Assembly: GCF_000379065.1 (NCBI RefSeq)
Contig: NZ_KB900614.1
Span: forward strand, 2,347,149-2,411,148
Direction: 5' to 3'
Source: Salinispora mooreana
GTDB lineage: Bacteria > Actinomycetota > Actinomycetes > Mycobacteriales > Micromonosporaceae
Length of the DNA stretch: 64,000 nt
The position numbers and the translations under genes were made by a program. Below, in pieces: positions 19,529 through 29,147 of the stretch (position 1 is the first letter of the stretch; each line of letters begins with the position of its first letter). The notes beneath the pieces are model-generated. The model made no database searches, had not been told where the DNA came from, and worked only from the letters and a program-made list of their open reading frames with translations.

Positions 19529-21438
19529 GCGGCGGCCGGCGACGGGTCCGTCAGCGCGCGGACGTCCCACATCCAGACGTCCAGTTCACGCGTGCCGGGG
19601 CCGACCAGTTCCTCGACGGTCAGCCGCAGCGGCTCCGCGTGGTGCTGGTCCACCGGTAGGACCAGGATCGCGGCCCGCCAGTGCCGCAGGTCGTCCAGGG
19701 CCCGCCGGTGCTGCCGGTCGTCGAGTTGCGGCGTACGTCCGGTCCTGGCGACCTCGCTGAGCAGTTCCCCGAGACCACTGGGGCGGCCGCCGAACCGACC
19801 GGGGTCGCCGGTGTTGGCGTTGCGCGGCGCCAGAAAGTAGCCACCGGGAATCTTGAAGTCGAGGTTGACGGCGGCGGCCCAGCGCATGCCGTGGGTGTTG
19901 CCCATGCTCGGCACCGGAATGGGCACCAGCGTCTGGTCCTCCGCCACGTAGCCACGCCACCGGTCGGCGGTGATGAATTCCGGCACCGCCGGTCGGGAGG
20001 TCACCGCCAGCGGCATGGGCGCGATCGGCAACAACGCCAGCGCCAGCCCGGCGGCGGTGCGCAGCCGCAGGGTACGCCGGGGCATTGGCAGCCCCCGGGA
20101 CCGGTCGACCGCGAGCGTCAGCAACAGCCCGACGGTGACGGTGGTGATGAGCCCGAACCGGGTCGGCACCACCGCGTCCAGCAGCGGCAGCCGGACCAGC
20201 CACTCCCACGGTCCGACCCCGATCTCCTGCCCCCACCACGAGATCCGCTCGCCGAGGGAGAGCACCGCGAAGAAGATCCCGGTCGCCGCGAGGGCCCGCA
20301 CGACCACGTCGCGGCGCAGCCACAGGACAATGCCGACGGCGATCAGGGAGAGGCTCCAGCCGAAGAAGGCGTTCTCCTCCGAGTAGTTCGGGGCGAGGCC
20401 GGTGTTGGCCGCGTCGTCCCCACCCAGGGTGGGCGAGCCCGGGGCGACGAACGCGGCGATGTCGTTGCCGTAGTCCCGGACCGCGTCACTGAGCCCGTGG
20501 TACGCCATCGGGCCGGCGAACTGCACGTAGAGCGGGTACGCCAGCAGCGCGCCCGCCACCGCCGTACAGGTGGCGAGCGACTTCGCCATCGGCCGCCACG
20601 CCGCCCGCCACAGTTCGGGGCGCTGCGCCAGCACGGCGGCGAGGAAGACCCCGCACGCCATCGCGGTGAAGAGCAGGATCTCCTCGTTGATGAACGCCTG
20701 CACGGTCACCAGCAGGGCGAGCAGCAGGCCGTCGCGGTACGGACGCTGGGACCGGGTGATGACGAGCACCCGCCACACGATGAACGGCAGCAGGAACTGA
20801 CTGATGATGTTGGGATGCCAGTTGGCGTGCGACAGCATCGCCGGGGAGAACCCGCAGAACCAGCCGCCGACCGCTGCCGCCAGTCGACTGCGCACGAGGT
20901 GTCGGCTGAGCACCACGTACCAGGCGGTCGCGGTGCCGGCGAGCCCGAGGGTGACCAGCAGCACGAAGGTCACCGCCGGGCCGAAGAGGAGCGTCACCGG
21001 CACCATCGGGATGCCCAACGCGAGGATGGCCGTGTTGGCCATCAGATTGACCCCGTCCGGGTAGTTGAACTGCTCGGTGAAGAACGGGAACTCCCCGTGG
21101 AGCACCACCCGCACCGAGTGCGCCAGAAAGAACTGCACCTGCGCCGGGTCACTGCTGTAGAGCGCCGCCACCCGGCCGGTCGGGTCGACCCAGATCTGGC
21201 TGGTCACCCAGAGCGCGGCGAGCAGGAAGCCGCCAACCACCACCGAGTGCTGCCGTCGGGGCGTCCAGGACGGCAGCCGGAGCCGCCGGCGACCTGGGAC
21301 CGTCACCGGCGGGGCGGGTTTTGGCTTCCGGTCCCCCGCAGCGGCACCGTTCAGGGGGAACGCACTCGCGCTGTGGTGATCGCCCGACTCGGACGAGGCC
21401 ACGGTGGCAGGGTCGGCGCGGGTGTCAGGAGGCGTCAC
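19525..21438 (-). CDS. Polytopic membrane protein, possible GT-C-type glycosyltransferase (paralogue B)
   Basis: 637 residues from GTG at 21438. It shares the plan and landmark sequences of the protein encoded convergently at 17693-19528: VQFFLAHSVRVVLHGEFPFF in the first loop, GFSPAMLSHANWHPN, FINEEILLF, FITADRWRGYVAEDQTLVPI and a terminal DVWMWDVRAL. The first 60 residues are a polar cytosolic extension. Function is unknown; export or glycosylation of an envelope component is a guess from topology. Tail-to-tail overlap with the paralogue leaves no room for a terminator between them. Confidence 0.75.
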   Translation of the reverse strand: MTPPDTRADPATVASSESGDHHSASAFPLNGAAAGDRKPKPAPPVTVPGRRRLRLPSWTPRRQHSVVVGGFLLAALWVTSQIWVDPTGRVAALYSSDPAQVQFFLAHSVRVVLHGEFPFFTEQFNYPDGVNLMANTAILALGIPMVPVTLLFGPAVTFVLLVTLGLAGTATAWYVVLSRHLVRSRLAAAVGGWFCGFSPAMLSHANWHPNIISQFLLPFIVWRVLVITRSQRPYRDGLLLALLVTVQAFINEEILLFTAMACGVFLAAVLAQRPELWRAAWRPMAKSLATCTAVAGALLAYPLYVQFAGPMAYHGLSDAVRDYGNDIAAFVAPGSPTLGGDDAANTGLAPNYSEENAFFGWSLSLIAVGIVLWLRRDVVVRALAATGIFFAVLSLGERISWWGQEIGVGPWEWLVRLPLLDAVVPTRFGLITTVTVGLLLTLAVDRSRGLPMPRRTLRLRTAAGLALALLPIAPMPLAVTSRPAVPEFITADRWRGYVAEDQTLVPIPVPSMGNTHGMRWAAAVNLDFKIPGGYFLAPRNANTGDPGRFGGRPSGLGELLSEVARTGRTPQLDDRQHRRALDDLRHWRAAILVLPVDQHHAEPLRLTVEELVGPGTRELDVWMWDVRALTDPSPAAA

Positions 21439-21562
21439 AATCGGCGGAGTCTACCGGAGCGGAAATCACACGAAAGCCATCACACGATCCCTTGTGGGTG
21501 GTGCTGGTCGGCACCGTGCCGTCTCGTACCATTGCGGTTCGCAGGAGACGGAGGAGCCAAAG

Positions 21563-22756
21563 GTGCTTGCAGCCCGCCGGACCGGCAGGACGACCGCCGC
21601 TGCGTTGACCCTGGTGGTGACCCTGGCCGGCTGCGGAGCGGTCGCCGACCGGGTACCGGGTGGCCTGTCGGTGGGGCATGAGAGCCGGGACGGCTCGCTC
21701 ACCGTCTGGCCGGCCCGCGGCTCCCTCGCCGACGAGGCCGCGACGACGACGGCGGTGACCGAGGCGGTCCGCGCCTGGCGGTCGCCGCTCGGCGACCGAG
21801 CGTACCTACCCACCTCCGGCATCCTCTGGGTCGGTGAGGTCGACGACGCGCCGCTCGCCCTGGTCGCCGCGGATGTTCCCGGTACGGGTGCCTCCTGGCT
21901 GCTCCAGGTCACCGGGGAGGACGGGCACCACACCGTCACCCACGCCGTCGAGCACACCGATCCCGGCTACCTGGTCTACTCCGATGTGCTCCCGGTCCAC
22001 ACCGACGCGGGTCGCCGCTACCTGGTCTCTGCCCGGGTCACCGACCTGACCGGTCCGGATGGCCAGGCGGTGACCATCGAGGGGGGTCTGAGCACACCGG
22101 TGGCGGTGCCGCCCTGCTCCGCGGTCCCGGTCACCGCCACCCTGCGCGCCACCGAGTCGCCGCCGCGGGGGCGCACCGCCGAACGCTTCCTCGACCTCGG
22201 CACCGGCCTGGACGCGCCACGCGGCCCGCTGGTACGGGATGGGTCCGGCTCCGGACGGCAGGCCCTGGCCGGGTTGGACACCTGCGCGCTCGCCGGCGAC
22301 CAGGGGCCGTTCGGCAGCATCCAACGCCAGTTCGGGAGCCGGAAGTCGGCGCTCTCGGTGCCGGCCTCCTGGCCGATGGCAGGGCTGACCCTCCGGACGG
22401 TCGGCGAGGGCCCGCTCGGTGCCGGCCCGCCCGGTGCGGTGCAGCAACTCACCTGGGACACGGCCGACGACGAGATGACAGCGGTGCTGTACCGGCCGGC
22501 CACCGGCGGCGCAGCGATGATGTCAGCCGCCGACCGGGCCGCGCCACTTCAGGCGTACGTCCTGCCCGTGGCGGGGCAGCGGCTGGGCGTGTTGAGCTGG
22601 CAGCCGGCTCCGGAGGACTCGCTGTCGGTCCCGGCCGGCACATCCCCACTCGTTGACCGCCCGGGCCTGACGATCCTGCCCCTGACTGACGAAGAGGTCA
22701 CGGTGAGCCTGGCGACCAGCGCGGAGACCCACTACCGTTCCCTGCCCGCTCCGTAG
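21563..22756 (+). CDS. Predicted lipoprotein of unknown function
   Basis: 397 residues from GTG at 21563 with GGAGGAG at about 21550-21556; the longer frame from 21404 lacks such a site. A lipoprotein signal peptide ends in the lipobox LAGC (Cys24). The mature protein is acidic, with no membrane segment and no domain I recognise; it contains VGEVDDAPLALVAADVPGTG and pairs of short beta-rich stretches. It would be anchored on the outer face of the membrane. It diverges from paralogue B, sharing a 124-bp promoter region. Confidence 0.8.
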   Translation: MLAARRTGRTTAAALTLVVTLAGCGAVADRVPGGLSVGHESRDGSLTVWPARGSLADEAATTTAVTEAVRAWRSPLGDRAYLPTSGILWVGEVDDAPLALVAADVPGTGASWLLQVTGEDGHHTVTHAVEHTDPGYLVYSDVLPVHTDAGRRYLVSARVTDLTGPDGQAVTIEGGLSTPVAVPPCSAVPVTATLRATESPPRGRTAERFLDLGTGLDAPRGPLVRDGSGSGRQALAGLDTCALAGDQGPFGSIQRQFGSRKSALSVPASWPMAGLTLRTVGEGPLGAGPPGAVQQLTWDTADDEMTAVLYRPATGGAAMMSAADRAAPLQAYVLPVAGQRLGVLSWQPAPEDSLSVPAGTSPLVDRPGLTILPLTDEEVTVSLATSAETHYRSLPAP

Positions 22757-22862
22757 TAACGCCTGGGGGCGCGCCGGTTGCGGTGCCGCCGTTTGTGGTG
22801 CCGTTCGGACGGCGACATCCGACCTAGTAACGCCTGTGCGGCGCTGTCCGACGTGATGCCGC

Positions 22863-22908
22863 GGTGCGGGTGGGCGACAGCGGGCGGCCGCCGTCGCCCA
22901 CCCGCACC
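22863..22908. terminator. Bidirectional terminator hairpin between lipoprotein gene and dxs
   Basis: Perfect 16-bp inverted repeat, GGTGCGGGTGGGCGAC at 22863-22878 and its complement at 22893-22908, with a 14-nt GC-rich loop. It ends one base before the dxs stop codon, so it can terminate both converging transcripts. A direct repeat TAGTAACGCCTG precedes it at about 22755 and 22825. Confidence 0.75.
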
Positions 22909-22909
22909 G

Positions 22910-24892
22910 TCACTTCGGTGCGGGGGCCTCCCGCAGCGTGACGATCGGCTCCACCTGGTCGGTGACCAGCTCCTTCTCGTTGCCGGCGGCGTCAATGTCA
23001 CGCCGGGAGATCCAGCCGGTGACGTCGCGGGCCACGTCCTGGGCGGTCAGGCCGAGGTCGGCGAGAATCTGGGCACGGGTGCCGTACGGGTGCCAGTCGA
23101 CCGGCACGCCCAGGTCCTTCACCGGCACCTCGACGTCGGCGTCCCGCATCGCCTGGGCGATGGCGTCGCCCACGCCGCCGGCCCGAACCCCGTCCTCCAC
23201 GACGACCACGAGTCGATGCCCGGCGGCCAACTCCACCAGCTCGGCCGGGACCGGCCGGACCCAGCGCGGGTCAACCACGGTCACGCCGTAGCCCTGCTCG
23301 CCGACTCGGGCGGCGACCTCCACGCCGAGGCCGGCGAAGGAGCCGACCGCGACCAACAGCACGTCGGCGCGGGCCGACTCGGCGAGCACGTCCACCGGAC
23401 CGACCCGGCGCAGCGCCGGCAGGTCGGCGGCGACGGAACCGGTCGGGAAGCGGACGATGGTGGGACCGTCGTCCACGGCGACCGCCTCGCGCAACTCCTC
23501 GCGGAGGGTGGCGGCGTCCCGGGGGGCGGCGATCCGCAGGCCCGGCACCACCCCAAAGATGGACATATCCCACATGCCGTAGTGGCTGGGCCCGTCCGGG
23601 CCGGTGATCCCGGCTCGGTCCAGCACGAAGGTCACCGGCAGCTTGTGCATCGCCACGTCCAGCAGGACCTGGTCGAATGCCCGGTTGAGGAAGGTCGCGT
23701 AGACCGCGACCACCGGGTGCAGACCGCCCAGCGCCAGCCCCGCCGCCGAGGTGGCGGCGTGCTGCTCGGCGATGCCCACGTCGTAGGTGCGCTCCGGGTA
23801 CTTCCGGGCCAGCTTGGCGATGCCGGTCGGCTCGGCCATCGCGGCGGTGATTCCCACCACATCCGGCCGCTCGTCGGCGATCGCCACCAGCTCCTCGGCG
23901 AAGACGTGGGTCCACTTCACCGACGGCGCGGCGGTCGCCTTACCGGTCTCGGTGTCGAAGGCACCGGGGCTGTGGAAGCAGTCCGCCTCGTCCTCCTCGG
24001 CCGGACGGTAGCCGTAGCCCTTGCGGGTGACCGCGTGCACGATCACCGGACCGCCGAAGTTCTTCGCCGCGCGCAGCGCCCCCTCGACCGCCGCGATGTC
24101 GTGCCCGTCAACCGGGCCGACGTACTTGACGCCGAGGTCCTCGAACATCGCCTGCGGCGCGACCGCGTCCTTGATGCCCCGCTTGACCGCGTGCAGCACC
24201 TCGTACATCGGTCGGCCGACCAGCGGGGTCGAGCCCAGCGCCTCCCGGACCGTGTCCAGCACCCGCTCGTAGCCGGGGTTCAGGCGCAGCGTCGAGAGGT
24301 GGTCGGCGAGTCCGCCAATGGTCGGCGAGTAGGAGCGGCCGTTGTCGTTGACCACGATCACCAGCGGGTTGCGGGCGGTCGCGATGTTGTTCAACGCCTC
24401 CCAGCACATACCGCCGGTCAGCGCGCCGTCGCCGACCACGGCCGCCACGGCCCGGGACTCACCCCGCAGCGCGTACGCCTTCGCCAGCCCGTCGGCGTAG
24501 GAAAGGACGGTGGAGGCGTGCGAGTTCTCGATCAGGTCGTGCTCGCTCTCGGCCTGGCTCGGATAGCCAGCGAGCCCACCGCGCTGGCGCAGCTTGTCGA
24601 AGCCACCCTGCCGTCCGGTGAGAATCTTGTGTACGTAGGCCTGGTGGCCGGTGTCGAACAGGATCCGGTCCCGGGGGGAGTCGAAGACCCGGTGCAGCGC
24701 GAGGGTCAGCTCCACCACCCCCAGGTTGGGGCCGATGTGCCCGCCGGTGCGGGAGACCTTGGCCACCAGAAAGTCCCGGATTTCGGCGGCGAGGATGTCC
24801 AGCTGCTCGGTGGACATCCGCTTGATGTCCTGCGGACCGCTGACGGCGGCCAGCAGCCCCGGTTGGTTTGCCGGGTCCCGTTCAACACTCAT
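22910..24892 (-). CDS. dxs: 1-deoxy-D-xylulose-5-phosphate synthase
   Basis: 660 residues from ATG at 24892. It condenses pyruvate and glyceraldehyde 3-phosphate, the first step of the MEP isoprenoid pathway. The thiamine-diphosphate motif is [17 protein letters not shown]; the transketolase-type pyrimidine domain has [10 protein letters not shown] and DVGIAEQHA; substrate-site residues lie in [15 protein letters not shown]. Length is as usual for the family. The gene is followed by the terminator at 22863-22908 and is preceded by the RNA methyltransferase gene on the same strand, 93 bp away. This neighbourhood matches the dxs1 region of mycobacteria. Confidence 0.97.
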   Translation of the reverse strand: MSVERDPANQPGLLAAVSGPQDIKRMSTEQLDILAAEIRDFLVAKVSRTGGHIGPNLGVVELTLALHRVFDSPRDRILFDTGHQAYVHKILTGRQGGFDKLRQRGGLAGYPSQAESEHDLIENSHASTVLSYADGLAKAYALRGESRAVAAVVGDGALTGGMCWEALNNIATARNPLVIVVNDNGRSYSPTIGGLADHLSTLRLNPGYERVLDTVREALGSTPLVGRPMYEVLHAVKRGIKDAVAPQAMFEDLGVKYVGPVDGHDIAAVEGALRAAKNFGGPVIVHAVTRKGYGYRPAEEDEADCFHSPGAFDTETGKATAAPSVKWTHVFAEELVAIADERPDVVGITAAMAEPTGIAKLARKYPERTYDVGIAEQHAATSAAGLALGGLHPVVAVYATFLNRAFDQVLLDVAMHKLPVTFVLDRAGITGPDGPSHYGMWDMSIFGVVPGLRIAAPRDAATLREELREAVAVDDGPTIVRFPTGSVAADLPALRRVGPVDVLAESARADVLLVAVGSFAGLGVEVAARVGEQGYGVTVVDPRWVRPVPAELVELAAGHRLVVVVEDGVRAGGVGDAIAQAMRDADVEVPVKDLGVPVDWHPYGTRAQILADLGLTAQDVARDVTGWISRRDIDAAGNEKELVTDQVEPIVTLREAPAPK

Positions 24893-24985
24893 GACCGGAG
24901 AGTCTATCGGCCGGGCGACAGCTCGCAGTCCGGTCGGGAGCACCCGGAACGGTCCGCGGGGACGCCGGCAACGCTGAGCTGACAG

Positions 24986-26239
24986 TCAGGTTTCGCTCCG
25001 TTGCTGGTACGGCGGGGCGGGCGGCAGCAACAACCCCACCAGCTCCACGTGCTGGGTCATCGGAAAGAGGTCGAAGCCGCGCAGCGCGGCGAGCCGCCAG
25101 CCCAGCTCGGCGAAGCCGCGGACGTCCCGGGCAAAGGCGGCCGGGTCGCAGGCCACGTACGCCACCGCGCGCGCTCCGGCGGCGGCCACCGCCCGCACCA
25201 CCCGGGCTCCGGCCCCCGAGCGGGGCGGATCGAGCACCACCAGGTCCACCGGCGCGGTGAGGCGCCCCCGGTCCAGCACCGGGGCGACCCGGCCCGAGAT
25301 GATGCCGACCTGTGGCAGGTCCCGCAGGTTCTCCCGGGCCGCGGCGATGCCGGCCCCGGCGGCCTCAACGAGGGTGACCCGACCGGTGACACCGACCCGC
25401 TCCGCCAGCGCGGCGGCGAAGAGGCCGGCCCCGCCGTACAGGTCCCAGGCGGTCTCCCCCGGTCGCGGGTCGAGCTGCGCCAACACCGCGTTGACCAGGG
25501 TGTCCGCCGCCGCCGGGTGGACCTGCCAGAACGCCGACGGGGGCAGCGTCCACCGGCGGCCGACGGCCTCTTCGCGGACCCGTTCCGGCCCGCTCACCGG
25601 CCGCGCCACCCCGTCGGCGACGGCGGTCACGGTCACATCCCCGCCGGTCGAGGCGACCGACTCGACGGCCTCCGCGTCCGGCCACCGTGCGGGGCCGAGC
25701 ACCGGCAGTTGCTGAATCGCCGGGTGGGCGATCCGGCACCGGTCGATCGGCACCACCTCGTACGAGCGGTGCTTGAGCAGGCCGGCCCGACCGGCGCCGT
25801 CAACGGTGTAGCGCACCCGGGAACGCCAGCCCAGCGACCCGCCCGGCAGCGCCTCGACCTGGATGCCCAGCGCGTCCAGCTCCCCGCCGGTCAGCCCGCC
25901 CAGTCGGGTGAGTTGCTCGCGGATCACTCCCGCCTTCCAGGTCAGCTGCGCCTCGGGGGATACGTGCTGCAGGTCACAGCCACCACAACGGCCGGGCTTC
26001 GCGTACGGGCAGGGGGGCTCCACCCGCTCCGGCGCGGCCTCCAGCACCGTCACCGCGTCGGCCCGGACGAAGCCGCGATGCACCTCGGTGACCTCGGCCA
26101 CCACCTGCTCGCCGGGCAGCGCGTGCCGGACGAAGACCACCTGGCCGGCCACCCGGGCGACGCAGTGCCCGCCCGGGGCCACCGCCCCGACGGTCAACTC
26201 GACCCGCTCGGCCTCCGCCAACCCCTCGTCGCCGGTCAC
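24986..26239 (-). CDS. TRAM-domain class I RNA m5U methyltransferase (TrmA/RlmD-like)
   Basis: 417 residues from GTG at 26239, overlapping the permease stop by 4 bp (GTGA). N-terminal TRAM domain (about residues 10-65) for RNA binding, then an iron-sulfur cluster motif PPCPYAKPGRCGGCDLQH. The C-terminal methyltransferase domain has QVHPAAADTLVNAV, DLYGGAGLFAAALAE for S-adenosylmethionine and LDPPRSGAG; the catalytic cysteine is in VACDPAAFARD. The family methylates C5 of uridine in tRNA or rRNA. Which nucleotide is modified cannot be predicted reliably for actinobacterial members. Confidence 0.9.
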   Translation of the reverse strand: MTGDEGLAEAERVELTVGAVAPGGHCVARVAGQVVFVRHALPGEQVVAEVTEVHRGFVRADAVTVLEAAPERVEPPCPYAKPGRCGGCDLQHVSPEAQLTWKAGVIREQLTRLGGLTGGELDALGIQVEALPGGSLGWRSRVRYTVDGAGRAGLLKHRSYEVVPIDRCRIAHPAIQQLPVLGPARWPDAEAVESVASTGGDVTVTAVADGVARPVSGPERVREEAVGRRWTLPPSAFWQVHPAAADTLVNAVLAQLDPRPGETAWDLYGGAGLFAAALAERVGVTGRVTLVEAAGAGIAAARENLRDLPQVGIISGRVAPVLDRGRLTAPVDLVVLDPPRSGAGARVVRAVAAAGARAVAYVACDPAAFARDVRGFAELGWRLAALRGFDLFPMTQHVELVGLLLPPAPPYQQRSET

Positions 26240-28317
26240 CGGCCACCTCCGTCGGACGGGTCCGGGCCGCTCCTCGGTGGCGGGGCGGGGACTGTTGGCG
26301 GGGCGTTTGTTGGCTCCGGGCCGCGGGAGGTCACCCGGGGACCGCGGGCCGGTCCTCGGCTCAGCGTCTCGTCCAGCCGGTCCAGATCCTTGCCCTCGGT
26401 CGAGGCGAGCTGCCACGGCACGCTGGTGACCATCACTCCCGGTTCGAAGAGCAGCCGACCCTTGAGCCGCAGTGCGCTCTGGTTGTGCAAGAGGTTCTCC
26501 CACCAGTGGCCGACCACGTATTCGGGGATGAAGACGGTGACCACGTCGCGGGGCGAGGACCGCCGGATGCCGGCCACGTAGTCGAGGACCGGTCGGGTGA
26601 TCTCCCGGTACGGCGAGTCGATCACGGTCAGTGCGACCGGCACGTCCCGCCGTTCCCACTCGGCCTGCAACCGACGGGTGTCCTTGTCGTCCACGTTCAC
26701 CGTCACCGCGGTCAGGCTGTCCGGCCGGGTGACCTGCGCGTAGGCGATCGCCCGCAGGGTCGGCTGGTGCACCTTGCTGACCAGCACGACCGCGTGGTTA
26801 CGGGCCGGTTTCACCGGCCGCCCCTCGTCGGGGATGAGCTCGACGGAGACCCGGTCGTAGTGCCGACGGATCCCCAGCATCACCAGGTAGATCATGACCA
26901 TCGCGGCGATGGCGATCCACGCGCCGAGCAGGAATTTCGTGACGACCACGATCACCAGCACGGCGGCGGTCATCGCCATGCCGAAGCTGTTGATCGCCCG
27001 GGAGCGGATCATCTGCCGGCGGACCTGCTGGTCGCGTTCGACCCGAAGGTACCGGTTCCAGTGTCGGATCATGCCGGCCTGGGAAAGGGTGAACGAGACG
27101 AAGACGCCGACGATGTAGAGCTGGATCAGCTTGGTCACCTCGGCCTGGAAGCCGATGATCAGCACGATCGCGAAGCCGGCCAGGAAGAGGATGCCGTTGG
27201 AGAACGCCAGCCGGTCCCCCCGGGTATGCAGCTGCCGGGGCAGGTAGCGGTCCTGGGCGAGGATCGACCCGAGCACCGGGAAGCCGGTGAACGCGGTGTT
27301 CGCGGCCAGGAAGAGGATCAGGGCGGTAACGCCGACGACCACGAACAGCAGCAGCGATCCGGAGCCGAAGATGGTCTCGCCGAGCTGCGCGGTGACGGTC
27401 TTCTGCACGTACCCGTCGGGGCCGGCGACGATCTGCCGGGCCGGGTCCTCCACGAACTGTAGGCCGGTCAGCCGGGCCAGCCAGACGATGCCGACCAGCA
27501 TGGTCACCGCCACCGCACCGAGCATGAGCAGGGTGGTCGCCGCGTTGCGGCTCTTCGGTGCCCGGAAGGCGGGCACCCCGTTGGAGATCGTCTCGACGCC
27601 GGTGAGCGCGGCACAGCCAGAGGAGAAGCTCCGCAGCAGCAGGAAGACCATCGCCCACCCGGTCGTGTCGCTCCACTCGGTGGCGATGACCAGGTCCGCG
27701 CTGGGAGCACGCAGGTCGTGGCCGAGCAGCACCACCCGGACCAGCCCGGTGAGGATCATGCCGACGATAACGATCATGAAGCCGTAGGTGGGGATGGCGA
27801 AGGTGGTGCCGGACTCCTTGATCCCCCGCAGGTTGACGGCGGCGAGCAGCACCACCGCGGCGACGGCCACCGCCACCTTGTGGGTGGCCACGAAGGGGAT
27901 CACCGCGCCCAGGTTCGCCACCCCGGACGCGACCGACACCGCGACGGTCAACACGTAGTCGACCAGGAGGGCGCTGGCCACACCGAGGCCGGCGCGGCGC
28001 CCCAGGTTGACCGTGACCACCTCGTAGTCGCCGCCGCCGGACGGGTAGGCGTGCACGTTCTGGCGGTAGCTCGCCACCACGGCGAGCATCACCACGACCA
28101 CCGCCAGGGCGATCCACGGCGAGAAGACGAACGCCGAGGCCCCGGCGAACGAGAGCATCAGCAGGATCTCGTCGGGGGCGTACGCCACGCTGGAGAGCGC
28201 GTCGGAGGCGAAAACGGGCAGGGCGATGCGCTTGGGCAGCAGGGTGTGCTGGAGTCGGTCGGACCGGAACGGTCGACCGACGAGCAGTCGCTTCACCAGC
28301 GAGGCGGGTCGGGCCAC
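26236..28317 (-). CDS. kimA: APC-family potassium transporter, KimA-like
   Basis: 693 residues from GTG at 28317 (MARPASLVKRLL). About twelve membrane helices are followed by a cytosolic domain from residue 450. VFASDALSSVAYAPDEILL, YPSGGGDYEVV, LRSFSSGCAALTGVETISNG and the C-terminal LLHNQSALRLKGRLL are the sequences that mark Bacillus KimA, a high-affinity K+:H+ symporter controlled by c-di-AMP. The divergently encoded pair of TrkA-type RCK proteins supports a potassium role. Older annotations of such genes as amino-acid permeases are probably wrong. The last 40 residues are a Pro/Arg/Gly-rich tail with no fold. Divergent promoters lie in 28318-28479. Confidence 0.85.
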   Translation of the reverse strand: MARPASLVKRLLVGRPFRSDRLQHTLLPKRIALPVFASDALSSVAYAPDEILLMLSFAGASAFVFSPWIALAVVVVMLAVVASYRQNVHAYPSGGGDYEVVTVNLGRRAGLGVASALLVDYVLTVAVSVASGVANLGAVIPFVATHKVAVAVAAVVLLAAVNLRGIKESGTTFAIPTYGFMIVIVGMILTGLVRVVLLGHDLRAPSADLVIATEWSDTTGWAMVFLLLRSFSSGCAALTGVETISNGVPAFRAPKSRNAATTLLMLGAVAVTMLVGIVWLARLTGLQFVEDPARQIVAGPDGYVQKTVTAQLGETIFGSGSLLLFVVVGVTALILFLAANTAFTGFPVLGSILAQDRYLPRQLHTRGDRLAFSNGILFLAGFAIVLIIGFQAEVTKLIQLYIVGVFVSFTLSQAGMIRHWNRYLRVERDQQVRRQMIRSRAINSFGMAMTAAVLVIVVVTKFLLGAWIAIAAMVMIYLVMLGIRRHYDRVSVELIPDEGRPVKPARNHAVVLVSKVHQPTLRAIAYAQVTRPDSLTAVTVNVDDKDTRRLQAEWERRDVPVALTVIDSPYREITRPVLDYVAGIRRSSPRDVVTVFIPEYVVGHWWENLLHNQSALRLKGRLLFEPGVMVTSVPWQLASTEGKDLDRLDETLSRGPARGPRVTSRGPEPTNAPPTVPAPPPRSGPDPSDGGGR

Positions 28318-28479
28318 AACCGCCAAGCGTACGACCCTCGGCCACGTCCGCGCCCGGGTGGCCGGGCACCGAGGGGCGTACTCACGGAGTACCGTCGGTC
28401 CGCGTCCGCCCCCGGGGACGTGACAGGCTCGTCCACCAGCCGCAACGGTTGGTGCGGGCGGATGTTGAGGAGGGGCACG

Positions 28480-29145
28480 GTGCATGTGGTGATCATGGGC
28501 TGTGGGCGGGTCGGAGCGACCCTCGCGCACGGTCTGGAGGCCCGCGGGCACTCGGTGGCGGTCGTCGACCAGAATTCCGACGCCTTCCGCCGACTCGGCC
28601 CGGACTTCGCCGGCATCACGGTGACCGGCGCCGGCTTCGACGGGGAGGTACTCCGGCAGGCCGGCATCCAGCGGGCGGACGCGTTCGCCGCCGTCTCCAG
28701 CGGCGACAACTCCAACATCATCTCCGCTCGGCTGGCTCGGGAAACCTTCGGTGTCACCCGCGTCGCGGCGCGCATCTACGACCCGCGACGGGCCCAGGTC
28801 TACGAGCGCCTCGGCATCCCGACGGTGGCCACCGTCCGGTGGACCGCCGACCGGATGCTGCGACACCTGGTGCCGGACGGCAACGAGGCGTTGTTCCGGG
28901 ACCCGACGAGCACCGTCTCGATCGTGGAGGTGCCGGTGCACAAGGACTGGGTCGGCCGGCCGGTGCTGGCGCTGGAGAAGGCGACCGGCGCCCGGATGGC
29001 ATACCTCACCCGGTTCGGCATCGGCATGTTGCCGACGCCGAGCACCGTCGTGCAGGAGGGTGACCAGATCTTCATGCTGGTCACCGACGACATCGTCAAC
29101 GCGGTCACGTCGGTAGCGGCGCTGCCGCTGGAAGGGGGGCACTGA
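28480..29145 (+). CDS. ceoB: TrkA-family (RCK) potassium regulatory protein, first copy
   Basis: 221 residues from GTG at 28480 with GAGGAGGGG upstream. RCK-N Rossmann domain with GCGRVGATLAHGLEARGHSV and the acidic end of the second strand (VVDQN), then an RCK-C domain at about 135-220 (SIVEVPVHKDWVGRPV, TVVQEGDQIFMLV). It binds NAD(H) or ATP and gates a K+ transporter. It is 2 bp from the second trkA-like gene and divergent from the KimA-like permease. The pair corresponds by position to mycobacterial ceoB and ceoC. Confidence 0.92.
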   Translation: MHVVIMGCGRVGATLAHGLEARGHSVAVVDQNSDAFRRLGPDFAGITVTGAGFDGEVLRQAGIQRADAFAAVSSGDNSNIISARLARETFGVTRVAARIYDPRRAQVYERLGIPTVATVRWTADRMLRHLVPDGNEALFRDPTSTVSIVEVPVHKDWVGRPVLALEKATGARMAYLTRFGIGMLPTPSTVVQEGDQIFMLVTDDIVNAVTSVAALPLEGGH

Positions 29146-29147
29146 CC

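Noticed and set aside
27718-28479. N-terminal extension of the first TrkA protein
   Set aside because: The extension lies antisense to the KimA-like gene; GTG 28480 has a good ribosome binding site and gives the normal family length.
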